From: M3007 sp964539805 | GTDB taxonomy: Bacteria > Bacteroidota > Bacteroidia > Chitinophagales > Saprospiraceae | Length of the DNA stretch: 64,000 nt | NCBI GenBank assembly: GCA_964539805.1 | Contig: CAZIKN010000009.1 | Location: forward strand, 27,651 to 91,650 | Direction of reading: 5' to 3' | Part shown: positions 7,945 to 15,844 of the stretch, piece after piece | Layout of the letters: each line of letters starts with the position of its first letter | Position numbering within the stretch: position 1 is the stretch's first letter | The notes under the pieces: model-generated | Seen by the model: only the letters and a program-made list of their open reading frames with translations | Database searches by the model: none | What the model was told of the DNA's origin: nothing | Made by a program: the position numbers and the translations under genes

Positions 7945-9561
7945 ATGATACGCCATATTATTCGTTTACTCCTATTGCTCAGTTCGCCTTGTTTCGGGTT
8001 TGCCCAGGATTTTCGTTTGGAAAAACTCCCCGCCTTCATCAATTCTCCCGACTATGATGAGATTACCCCTGTGCCTGGTAAAGATGGGCGAACCCTGTTT
8101 TTTACCCGAACGGGCTATCCTGTTTTCGAGCGAAAACTCTTGCTGGATTCTTTTGACATACTGACCCAATACCCCGCCGATCAATACATCAACATCTTGA
8201 GCAGGCACTATTCGCAATTGGCAGGAAAGCCCATTGCGGAACCCCTCCGCTCTTTTTTGAACCAGGATATATGGCTTGCCAAGGGAGATTCTTCAGGTGT
8301 ATTCCAACAATTGGTGCATCCCGGCTACCCCTTAAACAATGCCCAGCCGAACAGTTTGGTCGCCAATACGCCCGATCCGAATGCCTTTTATGTGATGAAT
8401 CAATTTACCAAACGCGGTGATATTGATCGTGGATTCTCGGTCGTGCGGCGCTTGTCGGACACTTTGTGGGCATTTCCACAGCCCGTGTCCATTAAAGATT
8501 ATTACACCATCACCTCGGAAGTAAGCCTTACCATGAGTTTTGATGGCCAGATTTTGATCCTCGGAGCCACCCGTTCGGACTCTCGGGACATGGACTTGTA
8601 TGTGTGTTTTAGACAGGAAGGGGATAATGTATGGAGCGCGCCTCAACACTTGGGTAACAGTATTAACTCTGAAAAAAGGGAATCAACACCCTTTCTCTCC
8701 GAAGATAACGAGACCCTTTTTTTCTCCTCCAACAGAAGTGGCAACAATGATATTTACTTCTCCAAAAGATTGGATGATACGTGGAAAAACTGGTCCACGC
8801 CCGAACGTTTGGTAGAACCCGTCAATTCGGATGCCGATGACAGTCAGCCTTTTTTCAATATGTCCACAGGCTTATTGTACTTTACCTCTAAGAGGGATGG
8901 CAGTAGTGATATCTTCAGGGTGCAAATTGCGCCACCTCAACCCACCGAAATAACCGTGATCGGTAGGGTGATGAACCGAAAAACGCGCAAAGTAATTCGC
9001 AATGCCACGGTGTATTACTCCGCTGCAAACGTGCCTGAAAATAGTGTGGACGCCATCAATGGCACCTTCAGGATACAAATTCCCAAAGGTATCCGCTTTT
9101 ACATCAAGGCAGAAAAACCCGCTTATCAACCGGATTCTGTAGATGTGTATTTCCGCCGAGATTACTATTCCTTTCCGGAATACTTCGTGGATGTATGGTT
9201 GGATCCAATGGAGGTCAATCAAAAAATAGAACTTCGGCCTATCTATTTTGAGCAGTCTAAAGCCGTTATCCTGGAGCAATCTTTTCCTGAGCTGTCCCGT
9301 TTGGCTTCTGTATTACTGGAAAATCCGGGCATGAAAATTCGGGTGGAAGGGCATACCGATAATCTTGGAAAGGTCAGTGAGTTGGTGCGATTGTCGGAGG
9401 AAAGAGCGATGGCTATTCGTGATTTTCTTCGAGAAAAGAATATTGATCCAGCGCGCATTGAGGTAGTTGGACACGGCCCCAAATTTCCTAAATCAGACAA
9501 CAGCAGCGAAGCGGAGCGCAGCAAAAACCGTCGAGTTGAAGTAATTATTACAAAAATGTAA
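7945..9561 (+). CDS. OmpA-family envelope protein with PD40 propeller and CRD domain (PorE-like layout)
   Basis: A 538-residue outer-membrane-associated protein that should bind peptidoglycan. I chose ATG 7945 because it begins a clear signal peptide ('MIRHIIRLLLLLSSPCFGFAQ'); the 71 residues possible upstream look non-coding. Domains in order: signal peptide (1-21); WD40/PD40-like propeller (~25-325, repeats such as 'LFFSSNRSGNNDIYFSKR' and 'YFTSKRDGSSDIFRV'); carboxypeptidase-regulatory-like beta-sandwich (~330-410); OmpA/MotB domain (~420-538) with 'VEGHTDNLGKVSELVRLSEERA' (shortened motif GHTDN...LS..RA) and 'NRRVEVIITK'. This order recalls PorE, the peptidoglycan anchor of T9SS, but without its TPR part, so a T9SS role is possible and unproven. 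Only 3 bp separate it from thrC, so the two are probably co-transcribed. Confidence 0.8.
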   Translation: MIRHIIRLLLLLSSPCFGFAQDFRLEKLPAFINSPDYDEITPVPGKDGRTLFFTRTGYPVFERKLLLDSFDILTQYPADQYINILSRHYSQLAGKPIAEPLRSFLNQDIWLAKGDSSGVFQQLVHPGYPLNNAQPNSLVANTPDPNAFYVMNQFTKRGDIDRGFSVVRRLSDTLWAFPQPVSIKDYYTITSEVSLTMSFDGQILILGATRSDSRDMDLYVCFRQEGDNVWSAPQHLGNSINSEKRESTPFLSEDNETLFFSSNRSGNNDIYFSKRLDDTWKNWSTPERLVEPVNSDADDSQPFFNMSTGLLYFTSKRDGSSDIFRVQIAPPQPTEITVIGRVMNRKTRKVIRNATVYYSAANVPENSVDAINGTFRIQIPKGIRFYIKAEKPAYQPDSVDVYFRRDYYSFPEYFVDVWLDPMEVNQKIELRPIYFEQSKAVILEQSFPELSRLASVLLENPGMKIRVEGHTDNLGKVSELVRLSEERAMAIRDFLREKNIDPARIEVVGHGPKFPKSDNSSEAERSKNRRVEVIITKM

Positions 9562-9564
9562 CCC

Positions 9565-10869
9565 ATGCAATTATACAGTACCAATAACCCTGCTCTTAGG
9601 GTTGATCTTAAAGAGGCCATTTTTAAGGGGCTTTCTGATGACAATGGCTTGTTTATGCCACTTGAAATCCCACAAATGCCCTCGCGTTTTTTTGCAGAGG
9701 ATATGTATGGTATGTCTTTTCAAGAATCCTCTTTTGCCCTTGCAAGGCACTTGATACAAGGGGCCATTCCTGATGATGCACTTAAAAACATCATTGAGCA
9801 AGCCATAGATTTTCCCGCTCCTTTGGTTCAATTAGATCAGCAAACCCACGTCCTTGAATTGTTTCATGGGCCATCATTGGCATTCAAGGATTTTGGTGCC
9901 CGATTTATGGCCCAAACCATGTCATGGTTTAACCGGGGCGAAGGCCAGGATTTAGTCATTCTGGTGGCTACTTCAGGAGACACAGGTGGGGCTGTGGCCG
10001 CTGGTTTTTATAATACGCCCGGCATCAGGGTGGTGATCCTCTACCCTTCCGGCAAGGTAAGTATGTTGCAGGAAAAACAATTGACCACCTTGGGCGGTAA
10101 TATCACGGCCCTTGAGGTAGAGGGCACTTTTGACGACTGTCAGGCCTTGGTCAAGCAGGCCTTTTTAGATAAAACCCTTACGGAGCGGTTCAGGTTGAGT
10201 TCAGCAAACAGTATCAATATTGCCCGTTTGATACCGCAATCGTTTTATTATGTAGAGGCATATAAGCAATTGCCCAAAGAGTCGAAGGCGGTATTCGCTG
10301 TGCCTTCAGGCAATTTTGGGAACCTGACCGCTGGATTGATGGCTCGTAAAATGGGCCTTCCTGTGCATCAGTTTTTGGCTGCAACCAATAGAAACGATGT
10401 GGTTCCTGCATATTTATCATCCGGGATTTACCAGCCCAGGCCCTCGGAGTCAACCTTGTCTAATGCAATGGATGTAGGAAATCCCTCCAATTTTGCCCGC
10501 ATGCTCGATCTTTATCGTTCCACGTGGAACATTATGCGCGCAGATGTTTCGGGTTTTTCATACACAGATGTGCAAACTGAAGATGCGATGCGGGAGATTT
10601 GGGATAATTTCAAGTATATTGCAGATCCGCATGGGGCCGTGGCCTATCAGGCGCTTAGGGCTTATCAGGCAGATAATCCAGGCACGCAAGGGGTGTTTTT
10701 AGAAACGGCTCACCCTGCTAAGTTTCTGGATGATGTAAATCGTATTCTTGGGTTTGAGGTTGAAGTGCCGGAACGCTTAGCGAGATTGGCAAATAATGAA
10801 AAGATAGCGGTGCGCCTGGGATCTGATTATATTGGGTTTAAGTCCTGGTTGCTTTCAGGTTTGGTCTAG
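9565..10869 (+). CDS. thrC: threonine synthase
   Basis: Makes L-threonine from O-phospho-L-homoserine with pyridoxal phosphate, the last step of threonine synthesis, in the cytoplasm. The 434-residue length is normal for the family. The N-terminal threonine synthase domain is present ('YSTNNP', 'GLSDDNGLFMP'). The PLP lysine is K108 in 'HGPSLAFKDFGARF', and the phosphate-binding loop 'VATSGDTGGAVAAGF' and 'PSGNFGNLTAG' follow. It starts 3 bp after the OmpA-family gene, an unrelated function, so the two share an mRNA mainly by position. Its coding sequence contains a parS-like palindrome (10516-10531, encoding RSTWN), and another lies in its terminator. No other threonine-pathway gene is nearby. 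Confidence 0.95.
   Translation: MQLYSTNNPALRVDLKEAIFKGLSDDNGLFMPLEIPQMPSRFFAEDMYGMSFQESSFALARHLIQGAIPDDALKNIIEQAIDFPAPLVQLDQQTHVLELFHGPSLAFKDFGARFMAQTMSWFNRGEGQDLVILVATSGDTGGAVAAGFYNTPGIRVVILYPSGKVSMLQEKQLTTLGGNITALEVEGTFDDCQALVKQAFLDKTLTERFRLSSANSINIARLIPQSFYYVEAYKQLPKESKAVFAVPSGNFGNLTAGLMARKMGLPVHQFLAATNRNDVVPAYLSSGIYQPRPSESTLSNAMDVGNPSNFARMLDLYRSTWNIMRADVSGFSYTDVQTEDAMREIWDNFKYIADPHGAVAYQALRAYQADNPGTQGVFLETAHPAKFLDDVNRILGFEVEVPERLARLANNEKIAVRLGSDYIGFKSWLLSGLV
10516..10531. promoter_or_regulatory. parS-like site 1 (inside thrC)
   Basis: CGTTCCACGTGGAACA matches the palindrome TGTTCCACGTGGAACA at 15 of 16 positions and has a perfect 14-bp core GTTCCACGTGGAAC. It lies in coding sequence and is read as Arg-Ser-Thr-Trp-Asn. 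It is the first of three such sites within 452 bp. Confidence 0.7.
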
Positions 10870-10894
10870 AGTGCATCTTTGTTTTGACAGGATG

Positions 10895-10931
10895 CGGCAT
10901 GTTGTTCCACGTGGAACAACATGCCGTTTTT
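10895..10931 (+). terminator. thrC terminator built on a 32-bp perfect palindrome
   Basis: Positions 10895-10926 form a perfect palindrome of 2 x 16 bp, CGGCATGTTGTTCCAC and its complement, followed by TTTTT (10927-10931). As RNA it can fold into a GC-rich hairpin ahead of a U run, as expected 26 bp after the thrC stop. The centre of the palindrome is a parS-like site, so this DNA may serve both purposes. Confidence 0.6.
10903..10918. promoter_or_regulatory. parS-like site 2
   Basis: TGTTCCACGTGGAACA, a perfect 16-bp palindrome matching the ParB-binding parS family (GTTnCACGTGnAAC core). It is centred in the thrC terminator palindrome. Confidence 0.75.
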
Positions 10932-10951
10932 ACAAAAGATCTTTGGTGTCG

Positions 10952-10967
10952 TGTTCCACGTGGAACA
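10952..10967. promoter_or_regulatory. parS-like site 3
   Basis: A second exact copy of TGTTCCACGTGGAACA, 49 bp after site 2, in the intergenic region before comEC. Read on the minus strand it encodes MFHVEH, a peptide that often appears in spurious ORFs over parS sites. Confidence 0.75.
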
Positions 10968-11064
10968 TCTTATTGCGGGCGGGTGGTCTGTTTCGGTAGA
11001 GGCGCATGTGGTCACGTAAAAACAGGTATGAGTTTTTGTGGCTAAAAAATAATTTTACAATATG

Positions 11065-11096
11065 TTGGTTCGGATGAAGTTTGCTCAATACCTTTA
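11065..11096 (+). promoter_or_regulatory. promoter of the comEC unit
   Basis: TTG (11065-11067), 21 bp, then TACCTTTA (11089-11096; 7 of 8 conserved-pattern match to TAnnTTTG). The transcript would start near 11103, about 29 nt before the ATG at 11132. Confidence 0.5.
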
Positions 11097-11131
11097 ACCC
11101 GTAATAATTCACTTCTTTTACACTTCTACTC

Positions 11132-13237
11132 ATGAATGCCAAAGCATCACCATTTTTAGTATTATTGATACCCTTTGCTACAGGTATCGGATTCGGTACA
11201 CATCTTACACATTGGTTTTCCCTACTGTTATCGCTTTTTGTTGTTTTTTTTGGGTTTTTATGCTATCTGTATAAAAGAACCATTTCATATTCCTTTCGCT
11301 GGTTGTTTGGCACGGGCAGCCTGTTTGCCCTTTTTCTTGCAGGTGCATGTTCGGTCATCATGATGGACGAGCGCAATGATTCCAGTCATTTTGCAAAAAA
11401 AGGCATAGAGTCTAATTGTTTTCTGGCTGAATTGTGTGATGTGCCATCCAAAAGCAATAAAATAAAGGTGCAGGTCAGGCTTGTCGCAGCAGGCAACAAG
11501 CCTGACTCCATGCTGGCCTGTAAAGGCAATGCTTTGTTGTACTTTGAGTATGATTCGCTGAGTAATGCCTTGAATTATGGCGATAGAATATTGGTGTGGA
11601 CTAATCTTTCCCCTACGGAAGGCCCAAAGAATCCTTTTGCATTTGATTATGGGCAATACCTTCATTATCAGAATATCCATTACACAGCATTTGTCCGCGC
11701 TGGATCATTTTGCTTGTTGTCACGTCATCATGGCAATTGGCTTTGGGATTATGCTTATCGCTGCCGCGCAAATTTATTGGAAGTGCTCCGCTACTATTTT
11801 CCTACACAGGATGAGTATGCAGTGGCTTCAGCCTTGCTGGTGGGGTATAAGGACGACCTGTCAGAAGACCTTAGGACAGCTTATGCTGAAACAGGATCCA
11901 TGCATGCCCTGGCTGTTTCAGGGACTCATGTAGGCTTTTTGTATATGGGCTTGGTTTGGTTGCTAAGACGCATTCCCGTGTATAGTTATAAAGGTAAACT
12001 AATGGAGATCATTGTTGCGCTGATGGCCATTTGGATATTTACATTTATTACAGGAGCAACGGCATCTGTTTTGCGGGCATCTGTTATGTTTAGCGTTTTT
12101 TTGATGGGGCAAGCGACTTTTCGTTATGCCAATGTTTGGAATATCATGGCCACTTCTGCCTTTATCCTATTGCTCATTAATCCCTATTACCTTTTTGATG
12201 CGGGCTTTCAGTTGTCATATTCGGCAGTAGCAGGCATGGTTTTCTTTTATCCTTTGTTTTATAAGAGATCAAAGATCAGGAATAAATTGGTGGATATGGC
12301 TTGGCAGACATTATTGGTGGGTTTTGCTGCCCAATTAGGAACCTTACCGTTGACCTTGTATTATTTCCATCAATTCCCAGTGTATTTTTGGCTTGCGGGC
12401 TGGATTGTGGTTTTCGGCGGCGCAGTGTTCCTCGGTGGTGGTTCACTATTGGTTGTACTTCAAAGTTTTTATACTTGGCTTGCTTGGCCTGCTGCGCTTG
12501 TAGGAAAAATGCTGTTTACCATGTTGTTCTGGATGAACAAGATCATAATGGCCATTCAACAATTACCGGGAAGCGTAGTAAGCGGTATTTGGTTGGCACC
12601 GTGGGCTGTGTTGCTTCTTTTTGTCGCTATTGCACTTTATGGTGCCGCCATGCTGCAAAAAAGTGCCAAACACATGCTGTTTTCCTTTAGTTTAATTGTT
12701 TTTTTGTTGTTATGCAGCGCTTTTAGGGCCGTAGAGCAGGTTAATCAACGACAGATTACAGTTTACCATCTTGGTGGTGGTAAGCGAATGATTGATTTTT
12801 TTGATGGGGCGCACACTTTTTGCCTTTCAGATACACTGAGCAAAAAACAAGTAATGTTTTCAGCCCAATCAAATCGCTGGGCCAACGGCCAGCTTATGAC
12901 AACACAAATATTTTTTTCTGGAAAACCGCTGAAAAACGAGGTTTTGCTGATTGGCCTGCCTATTATTCAATTTTATGATAAAAAAATCGCCTTTATTACA
13001 GATCAATATCCTGATGAGATCACAAATGCTGGCCCAACAATGGTTAGTGCTTTGATCTTGAGCAAAGATCCAAAACTACCTATTGCGGATTATTTGAAAA
13101 AATTTACGCCTAATCAAATCATAGCAGATCCCAGCAACAGCAGAAAACGTGTGGAACAATGGAAAAAGGAGTGTGACTTGTTGCAAGTGCCATTTTATGA
13201 TATCAGGAGCCAGGGAGCGTGGGTGTTTAGATGGTAA
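11132..13237 (+). CDS. comEC: ComEC/Rec2-type DNA uptake channel
   Basis: Predicted inner-membrane channel that brings single-stranded DNA into the cytoplasm during natural transformation. The 701-residue protein has an N-terminal membrane hairpin (~6-70), an OB-like DUF4131 periplasmic region (~75-205) and a multi-helix Competence domain (~225-520). The Competence domain carries the family signature 'GSMHALAVSGTHVGFLY'. The C-terminal region (~535-700, from 'QITVYHLGGGKRM') sits where other ComEC proteins have a metallo-beta-lactamase-like nuclease, but I see no HxHxDH zinc motif, so the nuclease is degenerate or lost. This shorter form is usual in Bacteroidota. A helix-hairpin-helix protein of ComEA type follows 50 bp downstream, which supports the role. 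Confidence 0.88.
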   Translation: MNAKASPFLVLLIPFATGIGFGTHLTHWFSLLLSLFVVFFGFLCYLYKRTISYSFRWLFGTGSLFALFLAGACSVIMMDERNDSSHFAKKGIESNCFLAELCDVPSKSNKIKVQVRLVAAGNKPDSMLACKGNALLYFEYDSLSNALNYGDRILVWTNLSPTEGPKNPFAFDYGQYLHYQNIHYTAFVRAGSFCLLSRHHGNWLWDYAYRCRANLLEVLRYYFPTQDEYAVASALLVGYKDDLSEDLRTAYAETGSMHALAVSGTHVGFLYMGLVWLLRRIPVYSYKGKLMEIIVALMAIWIFTFITGATASVLRASVMFSVFLMGQATFRYANVWNIMATSAFILLLINPYYLFDAGFQLSYSAVAGMVFFYPLFYKRSKIRNKLVDMAWQTLLVGFAAQLGTLPLTLYYFHQFPVYFWLAGWIVVFGGAVFLGGGSLLVVLQSFYTWLAWPAALVGKMLFTMLFWMNKIIMAIQQLPGSVVSGIWLAPWAVLLLFVAIALYGAAMLQKSAKHMLFSFSLIVFLLLCSAFRAVEQVNQRQITVYHLGGGKRMIDFFDGAHTFCLSDTLSKKQVMFSAQSNRWANGQLMTTQIFFSGKPLKNEVLLIGLPIIQFYDKKIAFITDQYPDEITNAGPTMVSALILSKDPKLPIADYLKKFTPNQIIADPSNSRKRVEQWKKECDLLQVPFYDIRSQGAWVFRW

Positions 13238-13287
13238 TTCGTACGCTAAAATCAATTTTTTAACCTATAAAACTTCACTTTCTTATT

Positions 13288-14469
13288 ATGAAACATTTTT
13301 TCATGAAAACCTTTCATTTCACGCCTAAAGAACGCAACGGGACTATTGCCATTTTACTGATTGCAGTTTTGGCTGTTTTATGGCCAATGTTTTATCGAAA
13401 CTATATGTATGAAGGACAACTGAAAACCATAGAAATGGATGAAGACCTGAAACAAAACTTATCCATAGGGTTGACAGGCTCTGATGCACCCACTCATACA
13501 GATAAAACACAGCGCACTTTATTCTATTTTGATCCTAATACCATCACAGAAACAGATTTTAGGCGACTTGGCCTGTCTGACCGAACGGCAAAAAGCATCT
13601 GCAATTACCGAAACAAGGGGGGGAGGTTTAGAAAAGCAGAAGATTTTAAAAAAATTTACACCCTTTCCTCGGAAGATTTCCTTCGCTTGTTGCCATATAT
13701 CCGAATAGAAGGACAATCGCAGGATTCAAATCAGCGTGCCCAAAATGAACTGGGGGAAGACCGTTCAGTAGCCAGTTATCAATCATTTCCTTTTGATCCC
13801 AATACGATTGATGCTGCAGGTATGGAGCAATTGGGTATTCCATCATGGATAGCCAAAAGAATCATTAACTACAGGGATAAAGGCGGAAAATTCAAAAAGA
13901 AGGAAGATTTAGCCAAAATTTATGGTTTTCCAGAGGATTTATACCTTCGCTTAGCGCCGGTTATCATCATAAATACGCCTAATAACATGGTCAGTGCGCC
14001 AGCTCCAATGCTCTATGATGCCGGGGCCATGACCATGCCGGCAAGATCAGGCAAACCCATGCGCAAAAGCCCGATTGATATCAACAGGAGTAGCCTTGAA
14101 GATTGGATGACCCTGCCGGGTATTGGAGAGACAAGGGCAAGAATGATAGTTAAATTCAGGGAAAAACTCGGTGGTTTTCTCTCCGTAGAGCAGGTTGCAG
14201 AAACAAAAGGGTTGCCTGACAGTGTTTTTCAGCAAATTTATGGTCTTTTGGCGCTCCAGTTTAAGGACTTGCGCAAAATCAACATCAATGCTGCCGATCA
14301 AGAAATGTTGGACGCACATCCTTATATATCCTCAAAACAGGCCAGTTTGATTTTTGCATACAGGGATCAGAATGGAAGCTTCAGGAGCGTGGATGACCTG
14401 CTCAAACTGCCTGCCTTTTTTGATCGAGTGTGGTTGGAAAAAGTACGCCCCTATTTGACATTGGAATAA
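13288..14469 (+). CDS. helix-hairpin-helix (ComEA-like) membrane-anchored DNA-binding protein
   Basis: A 393-residue protein with one N-terminal membrane helix (~16-34) and four helix-hairpin-helix units of ComEA type. The units open with 'FDPNTITETDFRRLGL', 'FDPNTIDAAGMEQLGI', 'IDINRSSLEDWMTLPGIG' and 'ININAADQEMLDAHPYI'. HhH units bind DNA backbone without sequence preference, and ComEA hands incoming DNA to ComEC. With comEC 50 bp upstream, a DNA-receptor role in uptake is likely. ComEA usually has one HhH pair, so the multiplied domain is notable, though seen in Bacteroidota. The start may be ATG 13288 or ATG 13303; both keep the helix. Confidence 0.85.
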   Translation: MKHFFMKTFHFTPKERNGTIAILLIAVLAVLWPMFYRNYMYEGQLKTIEMDEDLKQNLSIGLTGSDAPTHTDKTQRTLFYFDPNTITETDFRRLGLSDRTAKSICNYRNKGGRFRKAEDFKKIYTLSSEDFLRLLPYIRIEGQSQDSNQRAQNELGEDRSVASYQSFPFDPNTIDAAGMEQLGIPSWIAKRIINYRDKGGKFKKKEDLAKIYGFPEDLYLRLAPVIIINTPNNMVSAPAPMLYDAGAMTMPARSGKPMRKSPIDINRSSLEDWMTLPGIGETRARMIVKFREKLGGFLSVEQVAETKGLPDSVFQQIYGLLALQFKDLRKININAADQEMLDAHPYISSKQASLIFAYRDQNGSFRSVDDLLKLPAFFDRVWLEKVRPYLTLE

Positions 14470-14479
14470 TTTATACCTT

Positions 14480-15844
14480 GTGCTTTCAAAACCTTTTTTT
14501 GTGGCAACAAAACCTATTACCCTTGAATCCCCTAAAACTGAACAAGAGCCAATAGTTAAAAACAACCCCTACACCATCAATGGGTGGGCTTTTTTTGACT
14601 GGGCCAACAGTGCGTATGCTTTGGTCATAACGGTTGCTATTTTTCCGGGCTATTTTTTGCAGGTGACCAACCCTGAACTAACGATATTGGGTTTAAAAAT
14701 GTCCAATAGCACGCTTTATGCCTGGAGCATATCCCTGGCCTACCTCATTATTGCACTTTTGTCACCTATTTTATCTGGAATTGCGGATTATGGTGGAAAA
14801 CGCAAGGCTTTTCTTCGGTTTTTCACCTTATTGGGAGCCCTGGCTTGTATGTCACTACTCTTTTTCAACGCCAAGACACTCTGGGTGGGCGTGACCGGGT
14901 TTATACTGGCGACTATTGGATTTGCTGGTGGAATTGTTTTTTACAATTCTTTCTTGCCCATCATAGCCACCGAGGACAGGTATGATGATGTGAGTGCCAA
15001 AGGTTTTAGTTATGGTTTCTTTGGAAGCGTTATTTTGCTGATTATCAACTTGATAATCATAATGAATTACACTTGGTTTGGCTTTTCGGAAGGCCTTAAG
15101 GCTGTACCTACAGCCTTTGTTTTGGTGGGTTTGTGGTGGATTGGCTTTTCTCAAATTCCCTTAAAAAGGCTACCCGAAGACAGGCCGGGAAAACTGAACC
15201 TAAACAACCAATCCCTGTTGTCCAAAGGTTACAAAGAAGTGAAAAAGGCCGCCTCAGTGATCCAAAAAGATAGCAATACCGTATGGTTCCTGACGGCCTT
15301 TTTTTGTTACAACTCCGGGGTACAGGCTGTTTTGTTCCTTGCATCTACCTTTGCGGAAAAAGAATTGCATTTCAACACACAGAAACTTATCTTTTTGGTG
15401 CTTATTTTACAAATTGTAGCCATAGGAGGGGCTTGGTCTTCAGCTAAGCTATCAGGTAAAAAAGGGAATAAGTACTCCCTAATGCTTATGTTGTTTATCT
15501 GGACTATTGTATGTGTGCTGGGCTATAATGTTAAGACTGGCCTTGATTTTTATGCGCTTGCGGCTGCAGTTGGCTTGGTCATGGGTGGAACACAGGCCCT
15601 TTCGAGGGCAACATATGCAAAATTTTTGCCCGAAAACACACAGGATACTGCGTCGTATTTTAGTTTTTATGACGTAATGGATAAGGTATCAACGGTAATG
15701 GGTACCTTGATTTTTGGCATTGTTGAACAAATAACAGGTAATATGCGGTACAGTATATTGGCCATGGGAATTCTCTTTGTTGTTAGCCTTTTGGTGATGC
15801 AATGGGTTAAAATAAAACGCATGAAAACCTTATCGGACAATTAA
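14480..15844 (+). CDS. MFS transporter, UMF1/Atg22-like
   Basis: A 454-residue integral membrane protein with about 12 hydrophobic segments. It belongs to the major facilitator family most like the 'UMF1' group (Atg22-related), judged from 'NGWAFFDWANSAYALVI', 'SGIADYGGKRK' and 'MGGTQALSRATYAKFLP'. The substrate is unknown; Atg22 relatives move amino acids out of vacuoles, which does not transfer safely to bacteria. GTG at 14480 is the first start after the HhH gene (10-bp gap), suggesting read-through from the comEC unit. The first ~35 residues are hydrophilic, so a later start is possible. The 3' end overlaps the convergent mntH gene by 15 bp. Confidence 0.8.
   Translation: MLSKPFFVATKPITLESPKTEQEPIVKNNPYTINGWAFFDWANSAYALVITVAIFPGYFLQVTNPELTILGLKMSNSTLYAWSISLAYLIIALLSPILSGIADYGGKRKAFLRFFTLLGALACMSLLFFNAKTLWVGVTGFILATIGFAGGIVFYNSFLPIIATEDRYDDVSAKGFSYGFFGSVILLIINLIIIMNYTWFGFSEGLKAVPTAFVLVGLWWIGFSQIPLKRLPEDRPGKLNLNNQSLLSKGYKEVKKAASVIQKDSNTVWFLTAFFCYNSGVQAVLFLASTFAEKELHFNTQKLIFLVLILQIVAIGGAWSSAKLSGKKGNKYSLMLMLFIWTIVCVLGYNVKTGLDFYALAAAVGLVMGGTQALSRATYAKFLPENTQDTASYFSFYDVMDKVSTVMGTLIFGIVEQITGNMRYSILAMGILFVVSLLVMQWVKIKRMKTLSDN

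Noticed and set aside
10930..11142. 70-residue minus-strand ORF (or 67 residues from 11133) opposite the comEC promoter region
   Set aside because: It overlaps a parS-like site (giving the MFHVEH peptide), covers the likely comEC promoter on the other strand, and its start overlaps the comEC ATG. It matches no family I know.
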